The notes: generated by a model from the letters alone, not told the origin. Positions 33,841 to 43,317 are shown, counted from the first letter of the stretch. The stretch: DNA of 64,000 nucleotides from an uncultured Oscillospiraceae bacterium (GCA_910589085.1 CAJUSG010000006.1:2940-66939); one strand, 5' to 3'. Made by a program: numbers and translations.

Positions 33841-35289
33841 CTATTTGCTCCGCCTGAGCAGCTCACAGACCACCTCATACACCCGGAGGGTGGAGGGGGC
33901 GCTGAGCCGCTCCTTCACAGAGTGGACGTCGTGGAGCTCCGGGCCGAAGGACACCGCATCCAGGCCGGGGATTTTCTCCAGAAACAGGCCGCACTCCAGG
34001 CCGCCGTGGGTGGCCTCAATCCGGCCCTCCTGCCCGCTGACCGCCCGGTGAGCCGCCAGAACATCCTCCCGCAGGACGGACTGCCGGGCGTACTGCCAGC
34101 CGGGGTAAGCGCTCTTCGGGACGGCCGTGCCGCCCCCAAGCGCCAGAATGGCCTCCACACGCTGGGCCACCATGTCCTTCTGGCTGGCGATGCAGGAGCG
34201 GATGGACAGGGCAAAGCGGAGCCCGTCCTCCTCCACTCCCACGGTCCCCAGGTTCAGCGACGTCTGCACCAGCCCGGGGAAGTCGGCGCTCATGGCCTGG
34301 ACCCCCTGGGGCATGGCCAGCAGCACCCGCAGGATGTTGGCCGTGGCCTCGGGCGGCAGGGCGCCGTCCAGGGCGGTCCGGGCACAGGTCAGGGTAATCC
34401 CGCCGTCACAGCCGGCGTACTCGTTTTTCAGTATGCCGTCAAATTCCCGGACGAAGGCCTCAAAGGCCGCCTCACTGCCGACGGGGACGGCGGCCTTGGC
34501 CTGGTTTTTGGGGCAGATCACATTGTCGAACCTTCCCCCCCGGATGTCGGCCAGCCGCAGGCCGGGAAAGCGCTCCATGGCGCTGTACAGCACCCGGCCC
34601 ATCACCTGGTTGGCCGAGGCCCGGCCCTTGTGAATCTCGGCCCCGGAGTGGCCGCCCAGCAGCCCCTCCAGGGTGAGGACATAGCCCGTCTCCCCGGCCA
34701 GCTCCTCCCGCTTCCCCGGCAGGAAGCAGTCCAGCACCAGGCCGCCAGCACAGGAGACGGTGAACACCCCCTCCTCCTCCGAGTCCAGGTTCACCAGCTT
34801 CCGGCCCTTCAGGTCGGAGCAGTCCAGGGCGAAGGCCCCGTCCATCCCTGTCTCCTCGTCCACGGTGAATACCGCCTCCAGCGGGGGGTGGGGCAGGCTG
34901 TCGTCGGCCAGGATGGTCAGAATCATGGCCACGGCAATGCCGTTGTCGCCCCCCAGGGAGGTCCGGTCCGCCCAGACCCACTCCCCGTCGGTGATCAGGT
35001 CCAGCCCCTCCTTCGCCATGTCCTTGGGGCAGTCCTCGGTCTTGACGCACACCATGTCGATGTGGCCCTGGAGGATCACGGCGGCCGCCCCCTCATAGCC
35101 GGGGGAGGCCTCCTTCCAGATGACCACATTGTTGACCTCGTCCTGCCGGTATCTCAGGCCCAGCTCCCGGGCAAAGGACACGCACAGGTCGCTGATCTGT
35201 CTGGTGTTGCCGCTGCCGTGGGGGACAGAGCACAGCTTTTCAAAGTATTCAAATACCTTCTGGGGCTTCAGATTGGATAAAACGGCCAT
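33841..35289 (-). CDS. pepD: Aminoacyl-histidine dipeptidase (peptidase M20C)
   Basis: Cytoplasmic zinc dipeptidase that cleaves Xaa-His and other dipeptides. The 482-residue protein has the metal ligands of the family in order: LQGHIDMVC (His), LGGDNGIAVA (Asp), VDEETGM (Glu-Glu), NLDSEEEG (Asp) and PELHDVHSVKE near the C-terminus (His). ATG 35289 is preceded by AAGGAGGAGG; an upstream in-frame ATG would add 11 residues. It could feed histidine to the degradation pathway at the window start, but the two loci are 30 kb apart. Confidence 0.93.
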   Translation of the reverse strand: MAVLSNLKPQKVFEYFEKLCSVPHGSGNTRQISDLCVSFARELGLRYRQDEVNNVVIWKEASPGYEGAAAVILQGHIDMVCVKTEDCPKDMAKEGLDLITDGEWVWADRTSLGGDNGIAVAMILTILADDSLPHPPLEAVFTVDEETGMDGAFALDCSDLKGRKLVNLDSEEEGVFTVSCAGGLVLDCFLPGKREELAGETGYVLTLEGLLGGHSGAEIHKGRASANQVMGRVLYSAMERFPGLRLADIRGGRFDNVICPKNQAKAAVPVGSEAAFEAFVREFDGILKNEYAGCDGGITLTCARTALDGALPPEATANILRVLLAMPQGVQAMSADFPGLVQTSLNLGTVGVEEDGLRFALSIRSCIASQKDMVAQRVEAILALGGGTAVPKSAYPGWQYARQSVLREDVLAAHRAVSGQEGRIEATHGGLECGLFLEKIPGLDAVSFGPELHDVHSVKERLSAPSTLRVYEVVCELLRRSK

Positions 35290-35320
35290 AGGGCCTCCTC
35301 CTTCTATCAATAAATTACAC

Positions 35321-35348
35321 AACGGCCCGCCGGAAGGGGCGGGCCGTT
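35321..35348 (-). terminator. Terminator of the ABC transporter operon
   Basis: An 11-bp perfect stem (35321-35331 with 35338-35348) lies between the transporter operon's last gene and pepD. The T-tract is weak. Confidence 0.65.
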
Positions 35349-35376
35349 CGCCGTCACGTCAGGGACGATGCTGCTC

Positions 35377-35880
35377 TCAGATGCCGTCCGCGCCCAGGTC
35401 GCCCTCCAGGCCCAGATCGCCCTCCAGGCCGAAGCCGTCGTCGATGACCGGGTCCTCCTCCACGGGGGCCTCCGTCACGGCGGGGACAAACTCCGACAGC
35501 CACGCCTCCTCGGGCAGGCCGGCCAGCAGAGCGGGGAGATTGACCACAATGCCGTCCATATCGTAGGGCAGCTTCAGGCTGATCTCCTTCACCACCGGCT
35601 CCTCGCCCTTCTTCTCGGTAATCTCCAGGGTCATTTTAAAGCTCTGGCCGATCCAGATGGCCGATCCCCGCTCCCGCTTGCCCAGCTTGGCCACCTCCTC
35701 GCCCTTTACGGTGACCACCACACGGTCAAAGGCCTTGTAGTCCTGGCCCTCGTAGCCCTCCAGCGTCTTGTTGTCCAGGTAGATCTCGTGGCCCCGGCCG
35801 ATGACCATCATGCAGGCGGCAACCGCAGCCAGCGCCAGCACGGTCAGCGCGATAAAAAGCGTTCTGCGTTTGGATTTCAT
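35377..35880 (-). CDS. Small membrane-anchored protein of the transporter operon
   Basis: A 167-residue protein with one N-terminal membrane segment (about 7-27) and an extracytoplasmic beta-rich domain. It ends in an acidic repeat, GLEGDLGLEGDLGADGI. Its start overlaps the stop of the upstream permease (ATGA), so it is part of the transporter operon. I recall a DUF6672 label for such partners but could not check it. A role as an accessory subunit is inferred from coupling only. Confidence 0.7.
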   Translation of the reverse strand: MKSKRRTLFIALTVLALAAVAACMMVIGRGHEIYLDNKTLEGYEGQDYKAFDRVVVTVKGEEVAKLGKRERGSAIWIGQSFKMTLEITEKKGEEPVVKEISLKLPYDMDGIVVNLPALLAGLPEEAWLSEFVPAVTEAPVEEDPVIDDGFGLEGDLGLEGDLGADGI

Positions 35881-37013
35881 CTCCCGGCCTCCTCTCTCAT
35901 CCGGGTCTGGGCCTCCGCCAGCTCCCGGCCGGCTCTGCTCTTGTTCATCCGCTTCTTGGCCTCATACATGATGAGGGCCACCGTAATCACGCCGTAGGAC
36001 AGGAACACCCGGAAATACTCGCCCACCATGGTGTCGCCGGTGATGAAGGCGCCGGCGTTGGGGGCCACGATAAACATCAGATGGAACAGGACGACCCCCA
36101 GGAAGGCGTTTCCGATGGAAGCCCGCTCCACCGAGGCGCCGCCGATGAGCAGCGCCGCGATGCAGAACATGCCGATCTGGGCATGACCGGTGTAGGTGGG
36201 CAGGTTGCCCATATTCTGCAGGTAAATCACCATGCCGAAGCCGGCGAAGACGGTGGACATCACCACCGAGATCACCCGGGTGCGGTCCACATTGATGCCG
36301 GCGTCCTTGGCCACCTGCATATCCTGGCCCACAGCCCGCATGTCCTGGCCCAGCTTGGTGCGCCGGAACCACACGATGAACAGGCACAGCAGCCCCACCA
36401 GGATAAAGGTGAGCACGGGAATCTTCACGCCCCCGATCCGGACGGCCAGCAGATCGTCCAGACACTGGCGCATATGCAGCAGGCTGACGGTGTTCCGGAT
36501 GCCGTAGCCCCGGGGCAGCATGATGCTGGCGTGTATAATGGGAACGACGGAACCCATCACATAGAGCACGACAAACTGATACCAGCCGCCGATGAAGTAG
36601 TTCATAATATAACTGGTAATCATCTCCCGGCCCTTGGCCATATTCTGGAGGGTTCCGCAGATAAAGCCCAGGAAGGCGGAGAAGGGGATGGAGAGGATCA
36701 TGGCCAGCACCACCCCGGGGATGCCCCAGATCTGCCAGTCGGCCACCAGGATGACGGCGATCTCCGCCCCCATGGCCCCCAGAGTCATGGCAAAGTTCAG
36801 GCCCATGCCCGCCATAATGGGGAAGAGCAGGCAGAGCACCAGGAACAGGTTGCGGCCCATACGGGTGATGATCTCATTCAGCAGATAGCTGGGGGAAAAG
36901 CCCGCCATGGGGATAAAGATGGCGCAGATGATGATAAACATGATGGGCACGGCGTGGTTGCGCGCCGTATCCAGCAGTGTTCTGCCGGAGGATGCGCTCT
37001 TTTTATTGCTCAT
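35877..37013 (-). CDS. ABC transporter permease, BMP/sugar-type, subunit 2
   Basis: A 378-residue polytopic membrane protein with about nine to ten hydrophobic segments and the family loop RTKLGQDMRAVGQDMQVAKDAGINVDRTRV before the last helices, characteristic of permeases of the ribose/basic membrane protein (nucleoside) class. It overlaps permease 1 (ATGA) and pairs with it as a heterodimer. Substrate unknown. Confidence 0.88.
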   Translation of the reverse strand: MSNKKSASSGRTLLDTARNHAVPIMFIIICAIFIPMAGFSPSYLLNEIITRMGRNLFLVLCLLFPIMAGMGLNFAMTLGAMGAEIAVILVADWQIWGIPGVVLAMILSIPFSAFLGFICGTLQNMAKGREMITSYIMNYFIGGWYQFVVLYVMGSVVPIIHASIMLPRGYGIRNTVSLLHMRQCLDDLLAVRIGGVKIPVLTFILVGLLCLFIVWFRRTKLGQDMRAVGQDMQVAKDAGINVDRTRVISVVMSTVFAGFGMVIYLQNMGNLPTYTGHAQIGMFCIAALLIGGASVERASIGNAFLGVVLFHLMFIVAPNAGAFITGDTMVGEYFRVFLSYGVITVALIMYEAKKRMNKSRAGRELAEAQTRMREEAGR

Positions 37014-38110
37014 TTCGATCCCTCCGTCTTTCTGGTCAGCGCGTAGAGAATCATGCCCTGGGAGACAATGATTCGGATGACCTCGCTCATGTCCGTATGG
37101 ATCACGGCGTTCATAATGGTGGGGGTCATGGTCACCATGCCCTGGAACAGAATGGTTCCGATAATCACGTTGGCGATAGAGGCCTTGTTCACCAGGGCGC
37201 CGCCGATGAGGATGGCGGCCACGGTGGGCATGGTCATATTGTTGGGGGCGTTATACAACTGAAGGAAGCCGAAGCCCTGCTGATAGATCAGGATTCCCAC
37301 AGCCCCCAGCCAGGTGGACATAATAACCGACAGGGTGCGGATCCGATCCACGTTGATGCCGGCCGCCCGGGCAAAATTGGGGTTGGAGCCCACCGCCGTC
37401 ATGGCGGTGCCCGTCTTGGTGTGCAGGAAGGCCCACATCAGGAAAGCCAGCAGGGCAAACAGCAGCAGCGAGCCGGTGGGGATCTTGATGTCCTCCAGAG
37501 CGCCCAGGCTGATGTTCAGCGCCCTGGCTATTTTGGCGAAGTCGATCTCCAGAAAGCTGGCCAGCACCTGGTTGTAGAAGCCGTCCAGGGAGATGGTGGG
37601 CCGCAGGCCGTTGCCCGACAAGCCGTAGACCATCGTGGGGCTGCTGTAGGGCAGAATCAGCCACATCATGCACATAAAGGAGATGGTAGAGAAGCCCACA
37701 TAGGTGGCGATCATCATCTCGCCGCCCTTGATCCTGTTGAGCAGGGTCCCGTAGCCGCCGCCGAAGAGGACGGCGAAGGGGGTGGCGATCAGGACCGCCA
37801 TCAAAAAGCTCACCGGGCCGCCAAAGCGCTCAAAGCCCAGCTGGATGGAAATGGTGCCGCCCAGCAGGCCGGCCAGAATACCCAGGGGGATGCCGAAGTT
37901 CAGGCCGCAGCCCGAGTGAATCATAGGCACCATGGCCAGCACCAGCACCGCGTTCCAGCTGAAGCGGTTGATGATGTTGGTGATCTGCATGGGGAGGCTG
38001 ATGCCCACAAAGGGGGTCATGATAAACAGGATAAGCAGAAATCCGGAGATAATCAGCCGGGGATAGCCCATCTTTTTCAGTACGGGCGGTAATACGATTG
38101 CCTCTAACAT
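37010..38110 (-). CDS. ABC transporter permease, BMP/sugar-type, subunit 1
   Basis: A 366-residue homologue of the next gene's product with the same coupling loop (TKTGTAMTAVGSNPNFARAA followed by GINVDRIR). About ten membrane segments. Preceded by AAGGAGGG. Together with the ATPase upstream it forms the membrane core of an importer. Confidence 0.88.
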   Translation of the reverse strand: MLEAIVLPPVLKKMGYPRLIISGFLLILFIMTPFVGISLPMQITNIINRFSWNAVLVLAMVPMIHSGCGLNFGIPLGILAGLLGGTISIQLGFERFGGPVSFLMAVLIATPFAVLFGGGYGTLLNRIKGGEMMIATYVGFSTISFMCMMWLILPYSSPTMVYGLSGNGLRPTISLDGFYNQVLASFLEIDFAKIARALNISLGALEDIKIPTGSLLLFALLAFLMWAFLHTKTGTAMTAVGSNPNFARAAGINVDRIRTLSVIMSTWLGAVGILIYQQGFGFLQLYNAPNNMTMPTVAAILIGGALVNKASIANVIIGTILFQGMVTMTPTIMNAVIHTDMSEVIRIIVSQGMILYALTRKTEGSK

Positions 38111-38123
38111 ATCCTTACCCTCC

Positions 38124-39722
38124 TTATATGACCTGGCTGACCATCAGCAGGCCGAACTCCTCCGAGGAGGAGGCCGCGGGCAGAATGCCCGCAATCTGTC
38201 CGCCTGAGACGATGGCCACCCGGTCACAGGTCTGCCGCAGCTCCTCCAGCTCAGAGGAGATCATCACCACCGTGACGCCGCTCTCCCGGTTGAACTGCTT
38301 CAGCGCCTCCAGCACCAGGGATTTGGCGCCCACGTCGATGCCCCGGGTGGGCTCCGACACAAAGAGGAACTTGGGCTCCAGGGCGAAGGCCTTGGCCAGG
38401 CAGACCTTCTGCTGGTTGCCGCCCGACAGCTCCCGGGCCTTCTGCTTGGAGCTGGTGCACTTGATCTGCAGCTCCTCGATATACTTCTGGGTCACCCGGT
38501 GGATGCCCTTCTCGTCCCGCCACTTGACCAGGCCGCCCAGCAGGTTCTTCAAAAACTTATTCTGGATCTGCATGGCGGGGAAGGCCACATTCCACTCCAG
38601 ACTCTCGTCCAGCAGCAGGCCCACCTCCCGCCGGTCCTCCGACACGAAGGCCAGCGAGGCATCCAGGCACTTCCGGGGGCTGTTCAGGGGGATGGCCTGG
38701 CCGTTGAACTCCACGGTGCCGCCGGCCTCGTACAGGCCCATGATGCCGTTGGGGATGCCCAGCTTGCCCTGGCCCGCCAGACCGCCGATGCCCAGGATCT
38801 CTCCCTTGCGGACATCCAGATTCACATTGCGCACCGTCTCGCCGGGCATGTCCACCCACAGGTTCCGGATGGACATGATGACCTCGGCGTCCGCCTCGGC
38901 CTCTGCCCTGGCCTGGGCCGGAGCGGCGGCGCGCTCCACATCCCGGCCCACCATCCAGCGGGTGATATCCTCCACGCTGGACTCCCCGGCGGGCACATCC
39001 CGGACCACACGGCCGTCCCGCATGACCACCACCTTGTCGCACACCGACAGAATCTCGTGGAGGCGGTGGGTGATGAAGATGACCGAGATGCCCCGGGCCG
39101 CCATGCCCCGGATGGAGTCCAGCAGGGCCTCGGCCTCCTTCTCGGTGAGCACGGCGGTGGGCTCGTCCAGAATCAGCAGTTTCAGCTGGTCCTTGCTCAG
39201 CTCCCGGGCAATTTCGGTAAACTGCTTATGGCCCACGGGCATACTGCTAATTACCATCTTGGCGTCGATCTCCACGCCCATCTTCTCAATGGCCTCGGCG
39301 GAGCGGCGGTCCATCTCCTTATAATCCAGGGTATTCAGCCGCTCGCCGAACACCTCTGAAATAACATTCTTCTTTTTAGGCTCCCGATTCAGGAGGATAT
39401 TTTCTGTGGCGGTGAAGCCGGGGATCAGGGAGAACTCCTGATGCACCATGCCGATGCCCGCCTCCAGGGCGTCAAAGGGGGTATTAAACCGGACCTTCTG
39501 TCCGTTGACAAGGATGTCGCCGCCGTAGCCGCCGGTCTCCCGGATGACGTCCATGCCGAAGAGGATCTTCATCAGCGTGCTCTTGCCCGCGCCGTTCTCG
39601 CCGCACAGGCCCAGAACCTCCCCCGCGTTCAGGGTGAAGTTGATGTCGGTGAGGACCTGATTGCCGAAGAAGTCCTTTTTAATATTTTGCATCTGAAGCA
39701 AGGGAGTGCCGTTATTTATCAT
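38124..39722 (-). CDS. Double ABC ATPase of a BMP/sugar-type importer
   Basis: A 532-residue protein with two nucleotide-binding domains. Domain 1 has Walker A GENGAGKSTLMK (about 40-51) and Walker B LLILDEPTAVLTEKE. Domain 2 has a degenerate P-loop (GGLAGQGKLGIPNG), a good signature LSGGNQQKV, and FVSEPTRGIDVG, with Ser-Glu instead of Asp-Glu. Such asymmetry is usual in RbsA/NupA-like ATPases. A disordered linker rich in Ala and Glu lies between the domains (about 270-285). Confidence 0.9.
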   Translation of the reverse strand: MINNGTPLLQMQNIKKDFFGNQVLTDINFTLNAGEVLGLCGENGAGKSTLMKILFGMDVIRETGGYGGDILVNGQKVRFNTPFDALEAGIGMVHQEFSLIPGFTATENILLNREPKKKNVISEVFGERLNTLDYKEMDRRSAEAIEKMGVEIDAKMVISSMPVGHKQFTEIARELSKDQLKLLILDEPTAVLTEKEAEALLDSIRGMAARGISVIFITHRLHEILSVCDKVVVMRDGRVVRDVPAGESSVEDITRWMVGRDVERAAAPAQARAEAEADAEVIMSIRNLWVDMPGETVRNVNLDVRKGEILGIGGLAGQGKLGIPNGIMGLYEAGGTVEFNGQAIPLNSPRKCLDASLAFVSEDRREVGLLLDESLEWNVAFPAMQIQNKFLKNLLGGLVKWRDEKGIHRVTQKYIEELQIKCTSSKQKARELSGGNQQKVCLAKAFALEPKFLFVSEPTRGIDVGAKSLVLEALKQFNRESGVTVVMISSELEELRQTCDRVAIVSGGQIAGILPAASSSEEFGLLMVSQVI

Positions 39723-39831
39723 ACATCTGCCCTACCTATCCGTTCGTACACAATTCGCCGAAAATTTATGTTTTTATTAGTCTGCCCCGGTTTCCCGCCG
39801 GGCCAGGAAGCCAAATTTTTTAAAGGACCGG

Positions 39832-39865
39832 AAACGGGGAGGAGGACAGGTCCTCCTCCCCGTTT
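39832..39865 (-). terminator. Hairpin between the binding-protein gene and the ABC core genes
   Basis: A 15-bp perfect stem (39832-39846 with 39851-39865). Placed after the lipoprotein gene and before the ATPase gene, it probably makes the binding protein the more abundant product. The ATPase gene starts 110 bases further on. Confidence 0.75.
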
Positions 39866-39888
39866 TGGATCAAGCCTTCTGTGTCAGA

Positions 39889-41178
39889 TCAGCTGACGGT
39901 GTAGTACTTGTCGGGAATCTCCACATCGGCGTTGCCCATGAAGCGGCCGGGATTGCCCATGATATAGGTGTCCTGATAGATCAGGAACACGTTGTCGGAC
40001 TTCACGCCGGTGGTGGCGTTGGTGTAGCCGGCGCCGTTCCACTCGGCCTTGGGGGAGTAGACGTTCAGGGCCTCGGCCACGGCGTCCATATCGGTGATGT
40101 CGCACTTGCCGTCGATGACGTTCTTGGCGTGCTCAGCCAGGCCGGCGGACAGGGTGTAGCCGTAGGAGTAGGCCCAGGTGCCGAAGCGGTCGGCGGCGCC
40201 CTTCTCCACCAGGGTGGACTCCACCTTGGCCAGAATCTTCTCAAAATCGCCGGCCTCCTGGGTCAGGTCCAGGCCCAGAGCGCCGGGGTAGCCCATCAGC
40301 GGGGAGGGCAGGTCGGCCTCAATGAAGAAGCCGCCGTACTCCACCAGCTGCTTCAGCAGGGGCTCGGTGTGGGCGTCGTTGGTGCAGAAGTAGGCGGCGT
40401 TGGTGCCGTACTTGTCCACCCAGACGGGGACGTTCTCAATGATATAGGCCTGCGCGCCGGGCACGCCCACGTCGGAGGTGGGGTCGGGAGCGGTCTCCAG
40501 CTCGAACTCCATGCCGAACTCCTTGCATGCCTCACGCATGACGGCCACACGGCGGCTCATGGTCTCATAGGCCATGTGCCGGGGGAAGGAGATGTGCACA
40601 AAGGTGTCGGCGCCCAGCTCGTGGGCGGTGCGGATAATCAGATAGCCGCGGGAGACGAAGTCGTTGTTGCACACCAGGTCGGCGGCGGAGCCGATCTCAG
40701 GCAGGTCCTCGTGGGCCTCGCCGGCGATGCACAGGATGTCGGGGCGCTTATCCTTCACCTGACGGAAGGCCTCGGTGGTGCCGGGGACGGACTGGTTGAC
40801 GATGATGGCCTTCATCAGGGGGTCGTCAGACATGTTGACGATCTTCTGAATGGTGGTCTCCAGCTCCTCGGTGAAGTTGTCGGGGTAGATGTCCAGCTTG
40901 ACCATCTCCTCGCCGTACTTGGCCTGGAAGGCCTCGGCACCCCGGCGGTCGTCCTCGGACTGGGAGACGGAGCCGGTGATGATGGCGATGTGGTAGTCGG
41001 CCGCGCCGCCGCCCTGAGAAGTGCTGGCGGAGCTGTTGACGCCGGTACTGCCGCTGGTATTACCGCCGGCATTGCTCTGATTGCCGGCGTTGCCGCTGTT
41101 ATTGCCATTGTTGCCGCCGCAGCTCGCCAGGGCGAGCATCATGGCGCAGGCCAGCAGCATGCTGATCCTCTTTTTCAT
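39889..41178 (-). CDS. DUF3798-like substrate-binding lipoprotein
   Basis: A 429-residue lipoprotein: signal peptide with lipobox LALASC (Cys20), then a Gly/Asn/Ser-rich tether (about 21-58), then a periplasmic-binding-fold domain (YHIAIITGSVSQSEDDRRGA ... ). It resembles DUF3798 proteins. It is the first gene of the operon with a double ABC ATPase and two permeases, so it should capture the solute. The ligand is unknown. ATG 41178 follows AGGAGG. Confidence 0.85.
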   Translation of the reverse strand: MKKRISMLLACAMMLALASCGGNNGNNSGNAGNQSNAGGNTSGSTGVNSSASTSQGGGAADYHIAIITGSVSQSEDDRRGAEAFQAKYGEEMVKLDIYPDNFTEELETTIQKIVNMSDDPLMKAIIVNQSVPGTTEAFRQVKDKRPDILCIAGEAHEDLPEIGSAADLVCNNDFVSRGYLIIRTAHELGADTFVHISFPRHMAYETMSRRVAVMREACKEFGMEFELETAPDPTSDVGVPGAQAYIIENVPVWVDKYGTNAAYFCTNDAHTEPLLKQLVEYGGFFIEADLPSPLMGYPGALGLDLTQEAGDFEKILAKVESTLVEKGAADRFGTWAYSYGYTLSAGLAEHAKNVIDGKCDITDMDAVAEALNVYSPKAEWNGAGYTNATTGVKSDNVFLIYQDTYIMGNPGRFMGNADVEIPDKYYTVS

Positions 41179-41222
41179 TGTATACCTCCTAAAACGTACT
41201 GTCTCGAGGCGGGAACCAAGCT

Positions 41223-41261
41223 CTGCTTTGTGTACAAAGCAGAAAAAGGCGTACGCCTTTT
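41223..41261. promoter_or_regulatory. Tandem palindromes in the leader of the transporter operon
   Basis: CTGCTTTG-TGTA-CAAAGCAG (41223-41242) is followed at once by the perfect 18-base palindrome AAAAGGCGTACGCCTTTT (41244-41261). They lie between the promoter and the lipoprotein start, so they may be repressor operators or leader hairpins. Confidence 0.55.
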
Positions 41262-41272
41262 CGACCTCCCCC

Positions 41273-41300
41273 ATTTTAGCAAAAATACTCAATTTGTCAA
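41273..41300 (-). promoter_or_regulatory. Promoter of the lipoprotein/ABC operon
   Basis: On the minus strand TTGACA (41295-41300), 16-bp spacer, TAAAAT (41273-41278), about 95 bases upstream of the start codon. Confidence 0.75.
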
Positions 41301-41595
41301 CCTTTTTCCATTGACCGCAGGCATATTTCGGCCCATTTCCCCCCCGGCGGCAAGTCTTTGCCCCCTCTCTTTCTGTATTGTGTGCCGAAGACAAACGTTT
41401 TTTTCCGGCGGATTGAACAGCCCGCCCCCTTTCAGCGGGGCCGATTTCATCGTTTTAGCAGAAAAAGCGAAAAAGCCGCCGAATCCGAAAAAGTCCTCCC
41501 ACGCCCTTCCGCTCATTTTCCCGGAGACGGGCCGGGACGGAGCCCGGTCCCTGCATGAAATCTTACAATGAGCCCCCTCTTTTCACCAAAAGGTA

Positions 41596-41624
41596 TTTTC
41601 TTACCCCCTCAGATGCGGTATAAT
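41596..41624 (+). promoter_or_regulatory. Promoter of the response regulator gene
   Basis: TTTTCT (41596-41601), 17-bp spacer, TATAAT (41619-41624). The -35 box is weak, as is common for activator-dependent promoters. Confidence 0.5.
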
Positions 41625-41650
41625 TTTTAAAACTGAGAGGAGGCCGTCCT

Positions 41651-42325
41651 ATGCCCCGCATCCTGATTGTTGAAGACGATACCGATATTAACAACTCCAC
41701 CGCCGAGTACCTGCGGCGGAAGGGCTGCCAGTGCAGCCAGGCCTTTTCCGGCACCGAGGGCCGGCTGCTGTGGCAGGCGGGCGGCATTGACCTGCTGCTG
41801 GTGGACCTGATGCTCCCGGGGCTGTCCGGCAGCGAGCTGATCGGGGAGATCCGCAAAACCAGCCGGACGCCGGTCATTGTGCTGTCGGCTAAAACCGAGC
41901 TGTCCGACAAGGTGGAGCTGCTGGGCCTGGGGGCGGACGACTACCTGACCAAGCCCTACCAGCTGGAGGAGCTGTGGGCTCGGATACTGGTGCAGCTCCG
42001 CCACGCCAGCGCCACCCCCGCCCAGGCCCTTCTGCGCTACCGGGACTGGGTGTTGAACCCGGAGGAGATGACCCTCACCGCCGCCGGCCGGCCGGTCAGC
42101 CTCACCGCCCACGAGTTCAAGATTGTGGAGCTGCTGGCGGGCCGGCCCAAGCGGGTCTTTACCAAGCAGCAGATCTACGAGGCGGTCTGGCAGGAGGACT
42201 GCGCCGTGGAGGACAAGACCATCACCGTCCACATCAGCAACATCCGGGCCAAGCTGCGGCCCAGCGGCACGGACAGCTACATCCAGACCGTGTGGGGGAT
42301 TGGATTCAAATTATCAGAAGGTTAA
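41651..42325 (+). CDS. OmpR/PhoB-family response regulator
   Basis: A 224-residue regulator: receiver domain (acidic pair Asp9-Asp10, phospho-acceptor Asp52 in LLVDLMLPG, Lys in LTKPYQ) and a C-terminal winged helix (FKIVELLAGRPKRVFTKQQI, TVHISNIRAKLR). It heads a group with an ABC ATPase, a permease and a histidine kinase at 42406-45025. That grouping is like peptide-antibiotic sensing and detoxification modules. GAGGAGG precedes the ATG. Confidence 0.93.
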   Translation: MPRILIVEDDTDINNSTAEYLRRKGCQCSQAFSGTEGRLLWQAGGIDLLLVDLMLPGLSGSELIGEIRKTSRTPVIVLSAKTELSDKVELLGLGADDYLTKPYQLEELWARILVQLRHASATPAQALLRYRDWVLNPEEMTLTAAGRPVSLTAHEFKIVELLAGRPKRVFTKQQIYEAVWQEDCAVEDKTITVHISNIRAKLRPSGTDSYIQTVWGIGFKLSEG

Positions 42326-42405
42326 ACTTTATACTTTCTTTACCTTTTCTTTGCGACGTTTGGGCACTCGTCTGTTAGACTGAGCGCAAAAAAGGAGGTT
42401 TTTAC

Positions 42406-43317
42406 ATGTCAGTGATACAGACAAGGGGCCTGTCCAAGCGCTACAAAGACAGATGGGCGGTGAACCGCCTGGAGCTGGTGGTGGAACAGGGGGACATCTA
42501 CGGCTTTATCGGCCAGAACGGCGCGGGCAAGTCCACCACGCTAAAGCTCCTGTGCGGCCTGGCCCGGCCCACCCAGGGGGAGGCGCTGATCTTCGGCAAG
42601 CCGGTCCGGGACTCGGTGGCCCGCCGCCGGGTGGGGGCCCTCATCGAACAGCCGGGGCTCTACCCCGACCTGAGCGGACGGGAGAATCTGCGGCTCTACG
42701 CCGCCCTGCTGGGGCTGGACAATCCGGAGCGGCAGGTTGACGAGATCCTGGAGACGGTGGGCCTGTCCCCGAAGGAAAAAAAGCCGGTGCGCCACTACTC
42801 CATGGGCATGAAGCAGCGGCTGGGGGTGGCTCTGGCCCTGCTGGGCGGGCCGGACCTGCTCCTGCTGGACGAGCCCATCAACGGCCTGGACCCGGAGGGC
42901 ATCCGGGAGATGCGGGAGCTCCTCCTGGGGTTGAACCGGGAGCGGGGCCTGACCATTCTGGTCAGTTCTCACATTCTGGGGGAGCTGAGCAAAATTGCCA
43001 CCCGGTATGGAATCATCCAGCAGGGACGGATGGTGGAGCAGATCACCGCCGCTGAACTGGAGCAGAAATGCACCGACTACCTGCACCTGCGCCCGAGCCA
43101 GCCCGAGATGGCGGCGGCCCTGCTGGAGCGGGAGCTCCATCTGAAGCGCTGGGAGATGCGGCCGGAGGGTGAGATTCGCATCTACGAAGCCGCGGATACC
43201 AGGGCGGTGGGGCAGGTTCTCGCCCAGGCGGGGATTGCGGTAGAGGAGATGGGCCTGCACCGGCAGGACCTGGAGGGCTATTTTCTGGAGCGGATGGGAG
43301 GAACGGATCATGTTTAA
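42406..43317 (+). CDS. ABC transporter ATP-binding protein (BcrA/lantibiotic-immunity-like)
   Basis: A 303-residue ATPase with Walker A GQNGAGKSTTLK (about 35-46), signature YSMGMKQRLG, Walker B LLLLDEPINGLDPEG and the switch His in VSSHILGEL. A C-terminal 80-residue domain follows, as in BcrA-like exporters. It overlaps the permease gene by 8 bases. Cotranscription with a two-component pair suggests export of, or protection from, a membrane-active peptide. Confidence 0.9.
   Translation: MSVIQTRGLSKRYKDRWAVNRLELVVEQGDIYGFIGQNGAGKSTTLKLLCGLARPTQGEALIFGKPVRDSVARRRVGALIEQPGLYPDLSGRENLRLYAALLGLDNPERQVDEILETVGLSPKEKKPVRHYSMGMKQRLGVALALLGGPDLLLLDEPINGLDPEGIREMRELLLGLNRERGLTILVSSHILGELSKIATRYGIIQQGRMVEQITAAELEQKCTDYLHLRPSQPEMAAALLERELHLKRWEMRPEGEIRIYEAADTRAVGQVLAQAGIAVEEMGLHRQDLEGYFLERMGGTDHV

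Larger units (their letters stand above)
41179..41650. other. Divergent 472-base regulatory region
   Basis: This gap between the lipoprotein gene (-) and the response regulator gene (+) holds promoters for both and two palindromes in the lipoprotein leader. I see no open reading frame with a ribosome binding site in the middle (41301-41590). Confidence 0.6.
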
